The notes beneath the pieces are model-generated. The model was not told the origin of the DNA and made no database searches. It worked only from the letters and a program-made list of their open reading frames with translations. DNA of 64,000 nucleotides, from the NCBI RefSeq assembly GCF_017354945.1, contig NZ_CP071503.1, forward strand, positions 2,976,001 through 3,040,000, written 5' to 3'. A program made the position numbers and the translations under genes. Positions within the stretch are counted from its first letter, which is position 1. Every line of letters starts with the position of its first letter. Source of the stretch: Shewanella avicenniae (GTDB lineage Bacteria > Pseudomonadota > Gammaproteobacteria > Enterobacterales > Shewanellaceae). Positions 1 to 7,690 of this stretch are shown here, in pieces.

Positions 1-720
1 TGGTATTTTACCGTCATACAGCTTGTAATCCACATACTGGATATACGCATCCTTGACGAAGCTGTAAGGGTCGAGTGCATTATCAACTAATCGTTCTTGA
101 TCTACCGCTGCGGCACGAGCACTAAGCCCCTTTAACCCCCAACGTAGAACCGTTTGCCAAAGGCTAAACTCTGACAATGGGAAGTATAGACTATCTACCC
201 AATCTGTTGTTATTTCACGGGTCACATAAGGCCCCATAAATGGCGCCATAAAGTAAGGGCCATTCGGCACACCGTAATAACCGAGTACTTCGTTAAACTC
301 ATCTTGTTTACGTGGCATTCCCATCATATCGGCAACATCAATAACACCCAATATCCCAACAGTGGTATTTACCACAAAGCGGCCACCCGCATTGGCGGCC
401 CAATGCCATTTCCCCTGCAAGGTGTTGTTTACCAGAGAGCTTGGTTCTTCAAGATTTTGCAAGAAATTATCGACCCCAGTTTTGACAGGGACAGGCACAT
501 AATTTCTGTAGCCATGCGCAACAGGTCGCGCGACATATTTATCCAAGTAGTTGTAGTTGAAATTCCACATAGCCCTGTTGAATCCTTCCAAAGGGTCACG
601 CGGATCGTTGTAGGTGATTGATACAGACTTTTGCTCCACTGCATTTTGCTGCCCGTCAGCAAATACTGAACTGTTGCAGGTTAATAATGCGGCGACAAGC
701 CATAGCCGATGGAATTTCAT
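1..720 (-). CDS. mlaA: MlaA (VacJ) family outer-membrane lipid-asymmetry protein, C-terminus cut by window edge
   Basis: The minus-strand frame is open from an ATG at 718-720 to the left edge, giving 240 codons without a stop. The protein has the MlaA signature: NDPRDPLEGFNRAMWNFN, then LEEPSSLVNN, GILGVIDVADMMG and VLGYYGVPNGPYFMAPFMGP, followed by LDPYSFVKDAYIQY. MlaA removes mislocalised phospholipids from the outer leaflet of the outer membrane and passes them to MlaC. The N-terminus (MKFHRLWLVAALLTCNSSVFADG) looks like a signal peptide with cleavage after VFA. The only cysteine has T at -1, which is not a good lipobox. It is divergent from the flagellar gene at 928 and is probably functionally unrelated to it. 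Family call firm; lipoprotein status doubtful. Confidence 0.9.
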   Translation of the reverse strand, partial: MKFHRLWLVAALLTCNSSVFADGQQNAVEQKSVSITYNDPRDPLEGFNRAMWNFNYNYLDKYVARPVAHGYRNYVPVPVKTGVDNFLQNLEEPSSLVNNTLQGKWHWAANAGGRFVVNTTVGILGVIDVADMMGMPRKQDEFNEVLGYYGVPNGPYFMAPFMGPYVTREITTDWVDSLYFPLSEFSLWQTVLRWGLKGLSARAAAVDQERLVDNALDPYSFVKDAYIQYVDYKLYDGKIP

Positions 721-858
721 ATCACGCTCTTATGTCGAAGTTACTACAAATAATACTGGAGTTAGCTCAAGGATGTTGTCGATAATGACGATAATATTCT
801 TAGCGGTAATGGACACGGTATCCCTAATCGCGGCCACAGTTATAGGATACTGCTCAAG

Positions 859-888
859 TTGATTAGGTCAAATCGATATTTTTATAAA
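859..888 (+). promoter_or_regulatory. Weak candidate sigma-70 promoter for the fliK-like gene at 928
   Basis: TTGATT (859-864) and TATAAA (883-888) are separated by 18 bases, about 40 bases before the ATG at 928. No GG-N10-GC sigma-54 site or GCCGATAA sigma-28 box was found in 721-927. The spacing is one base longer than ideal, so this is only a candidate. Confidence 0.25.
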
Positions 889-927
889 CCTGCATAAAAC
901 TGTCTGTTAAAATGGTAATTTGAAACA

Positions 928-2889
928 ATGAAATCAGTTAGTGAAACAATACCGATTCCTTTGCAACAATCTGTAAGTAATGCAGATGGCAACAAGACAG
1001 CCCCGTTATTGCCGGTGAGTATCACGTCACCCGCAGGTTCATCAGCTGTGGAACTTGTCCTTCAAGGGCAACGCTTCGAGCTTATCAATAGCCCCCTAGT
1101 CGAAACGGTCAGGCAACAGCTTCTAGGTGAATCCAGCCTTATTCGCGTATCAAATTTGGCGCAACAACCGATGCAAGCCACATTGTTGCAACTGGGAGAA
1201 AAAGTTGTATTAGCGGTTCCCAAAGAACTTTTAAGTAGCGCAAAATTAACCCAAACGGAATTTGCCGAATTGCAAACGCTGGCAAAGCGCCCCCAAGGTT
1301 ACCCATTACCCGTCGCCACCATCGATAGCGGCAAACTATCTTTTCCCGCAGGAAAGAGTATGACGCTTCCGGCGAGCGTTCAGCTTGTCAACGGTGACTA
1401 TGCCGCAAAAATCACCTTCGTTAATAATCGGTTATCACTGGAACTTCGACCAATCCAAAACGAGTTCCAAGTACAGCTCGCTCCAGCTAAGCCCACAAGT
1501 ACTGTTGCAGATACATCCACAAATTTAGTAGCCGATAAAGCCAGTCAATCTATCGTGGTTGCAAAAAATGATCTTTCCCAAGTATCAGCAAGTTGGTTGC
1601 ACAAACTGGAGCGAACACCATGGCATAGCAGCTTGAGCACGACGACGCAGACACAGCTGTCGCTGCACATGTCTAAAGATGACATCATCAACCTTGGAAA
1701 CGCCAATAGGCCGCTATCAACAACGCAAACTGCACCTACGCCGTCTGAACAGTACCGTGCTACTCAGCATCAAGCTGACAGTGCGACGATTAAACAAACG
1801 CCGATACCTTCTTCTGCCCTTGATCAAACGAATCAGCAGAAAGCTGACAGTGCGACGATTAAACAAACGCCGATACCTTCATCTGCCCTCGATCAAACGA
1901 ATCAGCAGAGAGCTGACAGCAACGTCAATGTGAACGTCCGCCTGAGCAACAATCTAAGTGTTAATAAAATTAACGTTCAGCCAGTCACCTTTGGTAACGA
2001 TTTTACGTCTCAAGTACCGGAGTCCAAGCCAACGACAGAGACTGATGATAAAGCAGAGCTGAATAACAATCTGATGTTAGCCAAAGCCTTAAATAAGATG
2101 GGACTCGCCGCGCAAACTGAAGCGGTAGCCCTGCCGAAGCAGAGTTTGGCGACTGCGCTGATGAAAGCACTGCCAGCGTTAACGCCAGCGCTATTAACCG
2201 AATTGGTAGACCCTGACAAACTTCAGCAGGAACTAACTGCGTCGCTCAACTTCCAGCCGGTGCGAGTATTCACCACTCCACCCAGTTCACAAAGTGATGC
2301 TATTGCCTTCATGTTTCAGCTGTTACTCGGCGCGAAGCCCAATACAACCGCTTCATCCGACAAAATCAGTCAGCGGCTAAAGCAATACCTTGAAGCTTTG
2401 CAAAATAGTAGCGGGATAGGAGGCAAATTGCTCGAAGCCTTAGAGCGTAACCGAGGGCTTGAAAGTATGAGCCATCTAGTGAATTCAATTCGACTGTTTC
2501 AACAGTCATCACACGAGATTGCAGGACAAGGTTTTTACTTTGCTCTCCCGTATCAATTAGATAATCACACCGAGCAATTTGAAGGCAAGTTTGAATATGA
2601 AGATCAGCAAGCTAAAAACCAGCAAGCCAAAGGGTGGCGTCTACAACTTAAATTCGCATTAACCAGCGGTACCATGTTGGTCAACGCTTTTATTCAAGGT
2701 AAATCGTTGCGGCTCGAATTGACCAGTAGCTGTGAGTCGCTGCTGCAACGCATCACGACTTTTGAATCACTGCTGTCTAACAAGCTTTCTCAAGTGGGGT
2801 TTCAGGTCGACAATATTAAAACTACCATGGGCAATGTTCCCGCCAGTGTGTTACCGGGCGATCATGTCTTAGTCAAAGTACAGGTATAG
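928..2889 (+). CDS. FliK-like flagellar hook-length control family protein (second FliK-type gene)
   Basis: This 653-residue protein is organised like FliK: a long, low-complexity Gln/Ser/Thr-rich middle (about residues 190-390) and a compact C-terminal domain (about 530-653) with alternating beta strands and an amphipathic helix (CESLLQRITTFESLLSNKL), as in the Flg_hook domain. FliK measures the hook and contacts the FlhB C-domain to change export specificity. The genuine fliK lies at 21785-23653, so this is an additional paralogue; it lacks the PELG-type motif of that protein. It carries two near-identical 69-base repeats at 1774-1911. The ATG at 928 has only a weak ribosome site. It is followed 15 bases later by an FlhB C-domain paralogue, which suggests the two act as a pair. 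Exact role unknown. Confidence 0.7.
   Translation: MKSVSETIPIPLQQSVSNADGNKTAPLLPVSITSPAGSSAVELVLQGQRFELINSPLVETVRQQLLGESSLIRVSNLAQQPMQATLLQLGEKVVLAVPKELLSSAKLTQTEFAELQTLAKRPQGYPLPVATIDSGKLSFPAGKSMTLPASVQLVNGDYAAKITFVNNRLSLELRPIQNEFQVQLAPAKPTSTVADTSTNLVADKASQSIVVAKNDLSQVSASWLHKLERTPWHSSLSTTTQTQLSLHMSKDDIINLGNANRPLSTTQTAPTPSEQYRATQHQADSATIKQTPIPSSALDQTNQQKADSATIKQTPIPSSALDQTNQQRADSNVNVNVRLSNNLSVNKINVQPVTFGNDFTSQVPESKPTTETDDKAELNNNLMLAKALNKMGLAAQTEAVALPKQSLATALMKALPALTPALLTELVDPDKLQQELTASLNFQPVRVFTTPPSSQSDAIAFMFQLLLGAKPNTTASSDKISQRLKQYLEALQNSSGIGGKLLEALERNRGLESMSHLVNSIRLFQQSSHEIAGQGFYFALPYQLDNHTEQFEGKFEYEDQQAKNQQAKGWRLQLKFALTSGTMLVNAFIQGKSLRLELTSSCESLLQRITTFESLLSNKLSQVGFQVDNIKTTMGNVPASVLPGDHVLVKVQV
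1774..1911 (+). repeat. Two 69-base in-frame tandem repeats within the fliK-like gene
   Basis: Units at 1774-1842 and 1843-1911 differ at only three bases and encode a 23-residue unit (ADSATIKQTPIPSS, then ALDQTNQQK or R). A third unit begins (GCTGACAGC, 1912-1920) and decays. The low divergence indicates a recent duplication in the disordered middle of the protein. Confidence 0.95.
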
Positions 2890-2904
2890 GTTTTAGGTAC
2901 AGTC

Positions 2905-3216
2905 ATGAGTAATGAATCTAAACGCCCCAAGCAAGCGACAGCCTTGTTTTACGATGGAAAATCAGCACCGCAGATCACCGCGCAAGGGAAAGCGTTACTG
3001 GCAGAAGAGATTATTGCGCTCGCCAAAGATGCAGGAGTATTTATTCATGAAGATGAGCATTTAAGTAACTTTTTACAAATGCTTGAAATAGGAGAAGAAA
3101 TTCCAAAAGAACTTTATTTACTCATCGCTGAGTTAATTGCCTTTGTCTATATGCTAGACGGTAAATTTCCAGAACAATGGAATAACTTGCATCAGAAAGT
3201 CATGGCCAAAGCCTAA
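2905..3216 (+). CDS. Stand-alone FlhB C-terminal domain protein (FlhX / EscU-YscU switch-like)
   Basis: The 103-residue protein matches the cytoplasmic C-terminal part of FlhB after the autocleavage site. ATALFYDGKSAPQITAQGK aligns with FlhB AVAVKYDAKKAAAPYIVAKG, and the rest follows the same helix pattern (EEIIALAKDAGVFIHEDEHLSNFL). It has no membrane segments and no NPTH motif. Similar free-standing FlhB C-domains (FlhX) in epsilonproteobacteria can replace the cleaved FlhB fragment; that parallel is family knowledge, and function here is inferred. It lies 15 bases after the fliK-like gene, presumably in one operon, and converges with the DUF2802 gene, leaving 14 bases between stops. Confidence 0.8.
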   Translation: MSNESKRPKQATALFYDGKSAPQITAQGKALLAEEIIALAKDAGVFIHEDEHLSNFLQMLEIGEEIPKELYLLIAELIAFVYMLDGKFPEQWNNLHQKVMAKA

Positions 3217-3230
3217 GCGCGATGAAATCA

Positions 3231-3635
3231 TTATTTGGCGTGCAGTCGCAATAGTAGCTCTGCTTCTGCTTTAGGTAGCTCACATTCGCGCATCAATTCA
3301 TCAACCCCAGCACCCAATTGCACCATTTTTATGGCGCGACTATACATGCGCGCTTGGGGTTCCTGCTGAATAGCCTCATCAAGTCGAGCGTTTTGCGACG
3401 ACAACTGTTTTTCAATGTCGATCACCCGTCGACCTACACCAATGGTGCCATTACGTAATTCGTGTACTTCTTTACGTAATGAATCTCGATGTTTATCAGC
3501 GTCTTTGACCAACAGCGTCAAAGCATCAACCTTGGCTTTTAACTGTCGGCTTTGTTTACGTTGAACAAGGACTAATGCCACCACGAGGGCAATACACACT
3601 GCAACTAAGGCAATTAACAGCTCATCGCCTATCAT
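3231..3635 (-). CDS. DUF2802 family membrane-anchored coiled-coil protein
   Basis: A 134-residue protein with one N-terminal membrane segment (LLIALVAVCIALVVALVLV), then a charged, heptad-like region (residues about 30-80) and a small C-terminal helical domain (MVQLGAGVDELMRECELPKAEAELL, residues about 100-130) resembling a helix-turn-helix. I chose the ATG at 3633-3635 because AGGAG lies nine bases upstream; an upstream ATG at 3654-3656 lacks a ribosome site, and longer versions overlap cheW. It is the last gene of the flhA-to-che operon, the place a DUF2802 gene also occupies after cheW in Vibrio. Function unknown. Confidence 0.75.
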   Translation of the reverse strand: MIGDELLIALVAVCIALVVALVLVQRKQSRQLKAKVDALTLLVKDADKHRDSLRKEVHELRNGTIGVGRRVIDIEKQLSSQNARLDEAIQQEPQARMYSRAIKMVQLGAGVDELMRECELPKAEAELLLRLHAK

Positions 3636-3666
3636 TGGCGGCAACTCCTTTGTCATCCAATCACAA

Positions 3667-4158
3667 TTACAACTGAGAAATTTCAGCCCACTCTTCATCA
3701 GAGAGCAGTTTATCGAGGTCAACCAAAATCAACAGCTCTTCACCGCGGTTGCTCACACCCTGAATGAACTTGGCACTTTCTTCTGTACCCACATTAGGTG
3801 CGTTATCAATTTCAGAACGTCGCAGATAGACCACTTCAGCAACGCTATCAACCAAGATACCGATGACCTGCTTTTCCGCTTCAATAATCACGATACGGGT
3901 AGAATCATCCACCTCTGCAGAAGGCAAGCCAAAACGCGAACGCGTGTCGATAACCGTGACAACATTACCGCGCAGGTTAATAATCCCTAGCACGTAATGC
4001 GGTGCACCAGGCACTGGCGCAATTTCGGTATGACGCAGCACTTCCTGCACTTGCATCACGTTGATACCGTAGGTTTCGTTATCCAACTTAAAGGTTACCC
4101 ACTGGAGCACGGCATCATCTTTTGCCGCTACGGCAGCCACGTTTCTTGATTCAGTCAT
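3667..4158 (-). CDS. cheW: Chemotaxis coupling protein CheW
   Basis: At 163 residues this is a single CheW (SH3-like) domain. Recognisable segments are FKLDNETYGINVMQVQEVLR, GAPHYVLGIINLRGNVVTVID, and the C-terminal strand-loop GVSNRGEELLILVDLDKLL. CheW links chemoreceptor tips to the CheA P5 domain to build the signalling array in the cytoplasm. It begins 7 bases after the parP stop and is the second CheW-type domain in a row, ParP being the first. No oddities were seen. Confidence 0.96.
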   Translation of the reverse strand: MTESRNVAAVAAKDDAVLQWVTFKLDNETYGINVMQVQEVLRHTEIAPVPGAPHYVLGIINLRGNVVTVIDTRSRFGLPSAEVDDSTRIVIIEAEKQVIGILVDSVAEVVYLRRSEIDNAPNVGTEESAKFIQGVSNRGEELLILVDLDKLLSDEEWAEISQL

Positions 4159-4165
4159 AATTACC

Positions 4166-5191
4166 TCAGTTTATTGGATCTTGACAACCCAAACCGGCAT
4201 TTAGCATCTCGATCAACGCCTGAACATGCAAAATGCCACACATTTGCTCTTTTACTACCCCAGCCAACCAAGGGCGTTTACCCGCTTTTCCACGCCAGTT
4301 TACTTGGGACTTATCAATTTTTACCGCATTAATCAGGGACTCACATGCAAGTCCCCAATTGCTATTTTCTAATACTACAAGATATTGATATTTTACGGAT
4401 TGCGCCAGTTTCTCATCGTATTTTTCTGGCATAACCCATGCGGCGGTATTCACTAAGTTGAGCTGAGTCTCACGATATTGTTGTACACCTAAAAACCACT
4501 TAGGACGCCCAATAATATGGTTGATATGCTCAACTTGAACGATGCCGCCCAAACTAATCAAAGGCACCGCCAAGGTTAACCCCGCGACTTTAAAAAAAAG
4601 TACTTGGAACTCTTCATCCAACTGTTCATCAAGCGCCGGTGGTAACGCAGGAGGTGTCGCTGCCGTTTGCGTTACCGGCGTCACCTCGACGTCAACGGCC
4701 TTACGCTGTTCTTTAATTATTGCAGCAGTTGGATTTTCAGCAATTTTTTCAGCAACTTTTACTGTTGGTGAAACCTCAAGTGTGGCCTTTTCTGCCAATT
4801 CAATGTTAGCTTTAGGCTTTACTTCTGCCGCAGCAGCCACTGTCGCAACTTCGGGTACCACACTTGAGAGCAATTTTTCTAAAGCTTGCTTATCTAATGT
4901 TGCCCGCGCAAGTTTACTTTCTACGTCAATGTGTGGCGTTACCACAGCAGCAGGTTGTTGCTTCTCAACAACATTGAGTTTAGGTTTTGCAATTGCTACA
5001 TCAACAGACTCAACTGCGGGCATGTCAACCACTACACTGGCTGTCGCTTCGGATAACTTAGCAGCCATTGGCGCAGCAGTCGCAATGGGGCTTGAAACCT
5101 GCTCAGGCGCTGCTTCTCGCTGAACGTCATCAGGCTCGGCGAGTAACAAGCTAAAGTAATCAAAAACAGTTTGATCAACCGATTTTGACAT
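4166..5191 (-). CDS. parP: ParP-like polar array tethering protein with C-terminal CheW-like domain
   Basis: The 341-residue protein has an Ala/Val/Lys-rich, probably disordered N-terminal two-thirds (residues about 20-200) and a C-terminal CheW-like domain (about 205-335; VLFFKVAGLTLAVPLISLGG, then QLNLVNTAAWV and GILHVQALIEML). In Vibrio, ParP binds ParC and CheA through such a domain and keeps chemotaxis arrays at the pole. I assign it by this architecture plus position right after parC. The ATG at 5189-5191 is preceded by GGGGAG with seven bases spacing and overlaps the parC end by 17 bases, implying translational coupling. A longer frame to 5263 has no better start. Confidence 0.82.
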   Translation of the reverse strand: MSKSVDQTVFDYFSLLLAEPDDVQREAAPEQVSSPIATAAPMAAKLSEATASVVVDMPAVESVDVAIAKPKLNVVEKQQPAAVVTPHIDVESKLARATLDKQALEKLLSSVVPEVATVAAAAEVKPKANIELAEKATLEVSPTVKVAEKIAENPTAAIIKEQRKAVDVEVTPVTQTAATPPALPPALDEQLDEEFQVLFFKVAGLTLAVPLISLGGIVQVEHINHIIGRPKWFLGVQQYRETQLNLVNTAAWVMPEKYDEKLAQSVKYQYLVVLENSNWGLACESLINAVKIDKSQVNWRGKAGKRPWLAGVVKEQMCGILHVQALIEMLNAGLGCQDPIN

Positions 5192-5966
5192 GAGCAAACT
5201 CCCCGTTCTGCAAGTAGTCGAGTAAGCGTTCATACGCCTTAACACCGCGGGATTGCGGCGCATAATGAGAAGCAGGTAGGTGTGCTAAGCTAGCATCTCT
5301 AAATTTGGTATCGACAGGAATCACATCCGGCCACAATTTATCACCATAGACTTCACTCAAATGTTGCAGTGCAGCTGGCGATGCCTTGGTACGACGATCG
5401 TACATCGTGGGTATAATGGAAAAACTATAACGAATCTTCTTTGAGCGCCCCATGAGTTCCATCGTCTTAATCATCCGATCTAAGCCTTTTATGGCCAAGA
5501 ATTCGGTTTGCACTGGCACAACAATATGATCGCTTGCAGCCAAGGCGTTTACCATCAATACCCCGAGTACTGGTGGACAATCCACTAACGCCACGTCGTA
5601 GTCTTCGGCCAATAATTTGACGAGGTTTCGCAGCACAAGCCCCATCCCCTCTTGATGACCAAGCGAACGGTCAAGCGTTGCTAACGCCATCGTAGCGGGC
5701 AACAGATCAATGCCATCAACAGATGTGGGCACAATGTGTTGTTTGATAAGCTCGCGCGATAAGGTTTGATGTGCAAGAAATACATCGTAAAGGGAACTAG
5801 GGATCTCTTCCGAATCAATACCGAGATAATATCCAAGCGAAGCATGCGGATCTGTATCGATCATCAATACCCGTCTACCACGCGCAGCTAATACGCCGGC
5901 GAGACTGGCAACAGTGGTGGTTTTACCTACGCCACCTTTTTGATTCGCTATGGTCCAGACGTTCAC
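5175..5966 (-). CDS. parC: ParA/MinD-type ATPase ParC that positions chemotaxis arrays
   Basis: At 263 residues this is a ParA family ATPase with deviant Walker A NQKGGVGKTTT (residues 8-18), switch I region DTDPHASLGYYLG and Walker B-like VALVDCPPVLG. No parB or parS is nearby. It sits between chemotaxis genes and directly before parP, the arrangement of the Vibrio ParC/ParP system that recruits CheA and CheW arrays to the old pole. The chromosomal ParA alternative is unlikely given this context. Confidence 0.88.
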   Translation of the reverse strand: MNVWTIANQKGGVGKTTTVASLAGVLAARGRRVLMIDTDPHASLGYYLGIDSEEIPSSLYDVFLAHQTLSRELIKQHIVPTSVDGIDLLPATMALATLDRSLGHQEGMGLVLRNLVKLLAEDYDVALVDCPPVLGVLMVNALAASDHIVVPVQTEFLAIKGLDRMIKTMELMGRSKKIRYSFSIIPTMYDRRTKASPAALQHLSEVYGDKLWPDVIPVDTKFRDASLAHLPASHYAPQSRGVKAYERLLDYLQNGEFAHVKIG

Positions 5967-6011
5967 TTCTAGGCCCCTTGTACTATGAGTTCGCCAATAT
6001 CAAAACGGTGA

Positions 6012-6500
6012 TTAGTCGTCGACTTTGCGCGTTGTAATTATTATGCCGCCGTGTTCAAGAGGCACGACTTTCACACCTTTAGAGGTTAACTCCACTTTAG
6101 CAGCAACCGGCTTAGAGTCAGTATCTTGTTTCAGCGGTTCAGTTGGCAGCGGTTTTGGCGCCACAGGCGATGTATTCGTGGGCTCTTTTTGTTCGCTAAC
6201 CTTATTATTCTCTTTTTCGAGCGCCTGTTGTTCAGTCATTTTCCCTTGAGACACGGGGTTAACAACGTCTAACAACGACGCAATTTGCTCCGGATGTTGC
6301 TGCATCCAATTCGCAATCACGCCAGCCTGCTCTTTTGGCACCATAAGCATAACTTGCGACGATGCTAATTCATCGACTCGCGTTTTCAGCTTTTGACTTA
6401 GATCGTAAAAATGCCAAGTGGCGGTCGCAAAAGACATCAAAACGACCACCAGCAAAAAAATAATTAATCTGTATGCTGTCGTATTGACGCCGTTAGCCAC
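6012..6500 (-). CDS. Small single-pass membrane protein of unknown function in the che operon
   Basis: I do not recognise this family. It encodes about 162 residues with one membrane segment near the N-terminus ([21 protein letters not shown]), a helical stretch with [20 protein letters not shown], a Gln/Glu/Lys/Pro-rich linker (about residues 80-130) and a beta-like tail ending [11 protein letters not shown]. Arg just before the segment suggests the bulk is periplasmic. The likely start is GTG at 6498-6500, overlapping the cheB stop by eight bases; an upstream ATG at 6524 would overlap cheB more. Its place between cheB and parC suggests a role in array or flagellar function, but this is only context. 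Confidence 0.6.
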   Translation of the reverse strand: MANGVNTTAYRLIIFLLVVVLMSFATATWHFYDLSQKLKTRVDELASSQVMLMVPKEQAGVIANWMQQHPEQIASLLDVVNPVSQGKMTEQQALEKENNKVSEQKEPTNTSPVAPKPLPTEPLKQDTDSKPVAAKVELTSKGVKVVPLEHGGIIITTRKVDD

Positions 6501-7671
6501 GACCAGACTCTCGCAAAATAGCATCAGCCATATGGTCTAGCGCTATAGATTGCGTCGAAATTCCTGCTACAGCAACCGCTTGCGGCATACCATACACCAC
6601 CGACGAGGCTTCATCTTGTGCCCAGATTGTCGCGCCGGCAGACTTAAGCATGCGAGCCCCTTCGCGACCATCAGCCCCCATACCGGTTAACACAACCGCC
6701 AACACATCGCCGCCAAACACTTTAGAAGCGGAGGCAAAGGTAATATCGACTGAAGGCTTGTAATTCATCTCGGGTGACCCAGCGAGCACTTTAATCCGCC
6801 CAGATGTACCAGCACGTTCGATCATCATTTGCATACCACCCGGTGCCAAATAAGCGCAACCAGGGCGCATCATGTCACCGTTACTCGCTTCCTTCACCTC
6901 GATTTGGCACAAACCATTGAGGCGTGCAGCAAACGCTGGCGTAAAAGCAGCAGGCATATGCTGGATCAGCAAAATGGGATGCGGGTAGTTGGCTGGGAAT
7001 TGCGTCAAAATACGCTGCAATGCGACAGGTCCGCCGGTAGAAGTACCTATCAGCAAGGCGCGGTAATGTTTCCCTGTTGCTTTGATAGGCGCGGGAGCGG
7101 GTGTCGCATGACGGCGAACTTCAGCAGCAGATTCCTCTCTGATTGGCTGCAACGCTGCTCGGGCGCGTTGGAATCGCGATGGCTCAGCGGTGGAAGTCCC
7201 TGAACTGCCAGCAGTCATGCTAGTGGAAGAATCGTTGCTACGCATGGTTGCGGGTCGTATTGGACGATAGATACGACGACGACCCAATGCTTTAACGCGT
7301 TGCTGCAGCTGTGCAATTGCTTCGTCTTTATTTGACGCAATATCTTCAAAGCGTTTTGGCAGAAAATCTAATGCTCCTGCCTCTAACGCATCCAGCGTTG
7401 CTTTAGCACCTTCATGAGTCAATGAAGAAAACATCAAAATGGGCGTAGGATGACTTTCCATGATGCGCTTAACTGCGGTAATGCCATCCATCACTGGCAT
7501 TTCAATGTCCATAGTGATGACCTGCGGTTGCAGTTCTGCCACCATTTTTATGGCCTCAACGCCATTTGAGGCCATACCGATTACTTCAAGGTCAGGATCA
7601 TGATTAACAATTTCACTGACGCGCCGACGAAAAAAGCTTGAATCGTCGACGACTAATACTTTAATGCCCAT
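6493..7671 (-). CDS. cheB: Chemotaxis response regulator protein-glutamate methylesterase/deamidase CheB
   Basis: The 392-residue protein has an N-terminal receiver domain (acidic D9/D10, phospho-acceptor D55 in [12 protein letters not shown]), a 70-residue Ser/Arg-rich linker and a C-terminal methylesterase domain. The catalytic serine is S211 in [11 protein letters not shown]238 in LLIQHMP and the Asp region in [10 protein letters not shown] complete the triad. It removes methyl groups from receptors to adapt signalling, against CheR (51000-51833). The linker is longer than in enterobacterial CheB. It begins 19 bases after the cheA stop. Confidence 0.97.
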   Translation of the reverse strand: MGIKVLVVDDSSFFRRRVSEIVNHDPDLEVIGMASNGVEAIKMVAELQPQVITMDIEMPVMDGITAVKRIMESHPTPILMFSSLTHEGAKATLDALEAGALDFLPKRFEDIASNKDEAIAQLQQRVKALGRRRIYRPIRPATMRSNDSSTSMTAGSSGTSTAEPSRFQRARAALQPIREESAAEVRRHATPAPAPIKATGKHYRALLIGTSTGGPVALQRILTQFPANYPHPILLIQHMPAAFTPAFAARLNGLCQIEVKEASNGDMMRPGCAYLAPGGMQMMIERAGTSGRIKVLAGSPEMNYKPSVDITFASASKVFGGDVLAVVLTGMGADGREGARMLKSAGATIWAQDEASSVVYGMPQAVAVAGISTQSIALDHMADAILRESGRG

Positions 7672-7690
7672 TAAATTCCTTATCTGTGGC

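Noticed and set aside
4542-5123. Plus-strand open frame of 193 codons
   Set aside because: Antisense to the low-complexity part of parP; the Ala/Thr/Ser bias is explained by the coding strand.
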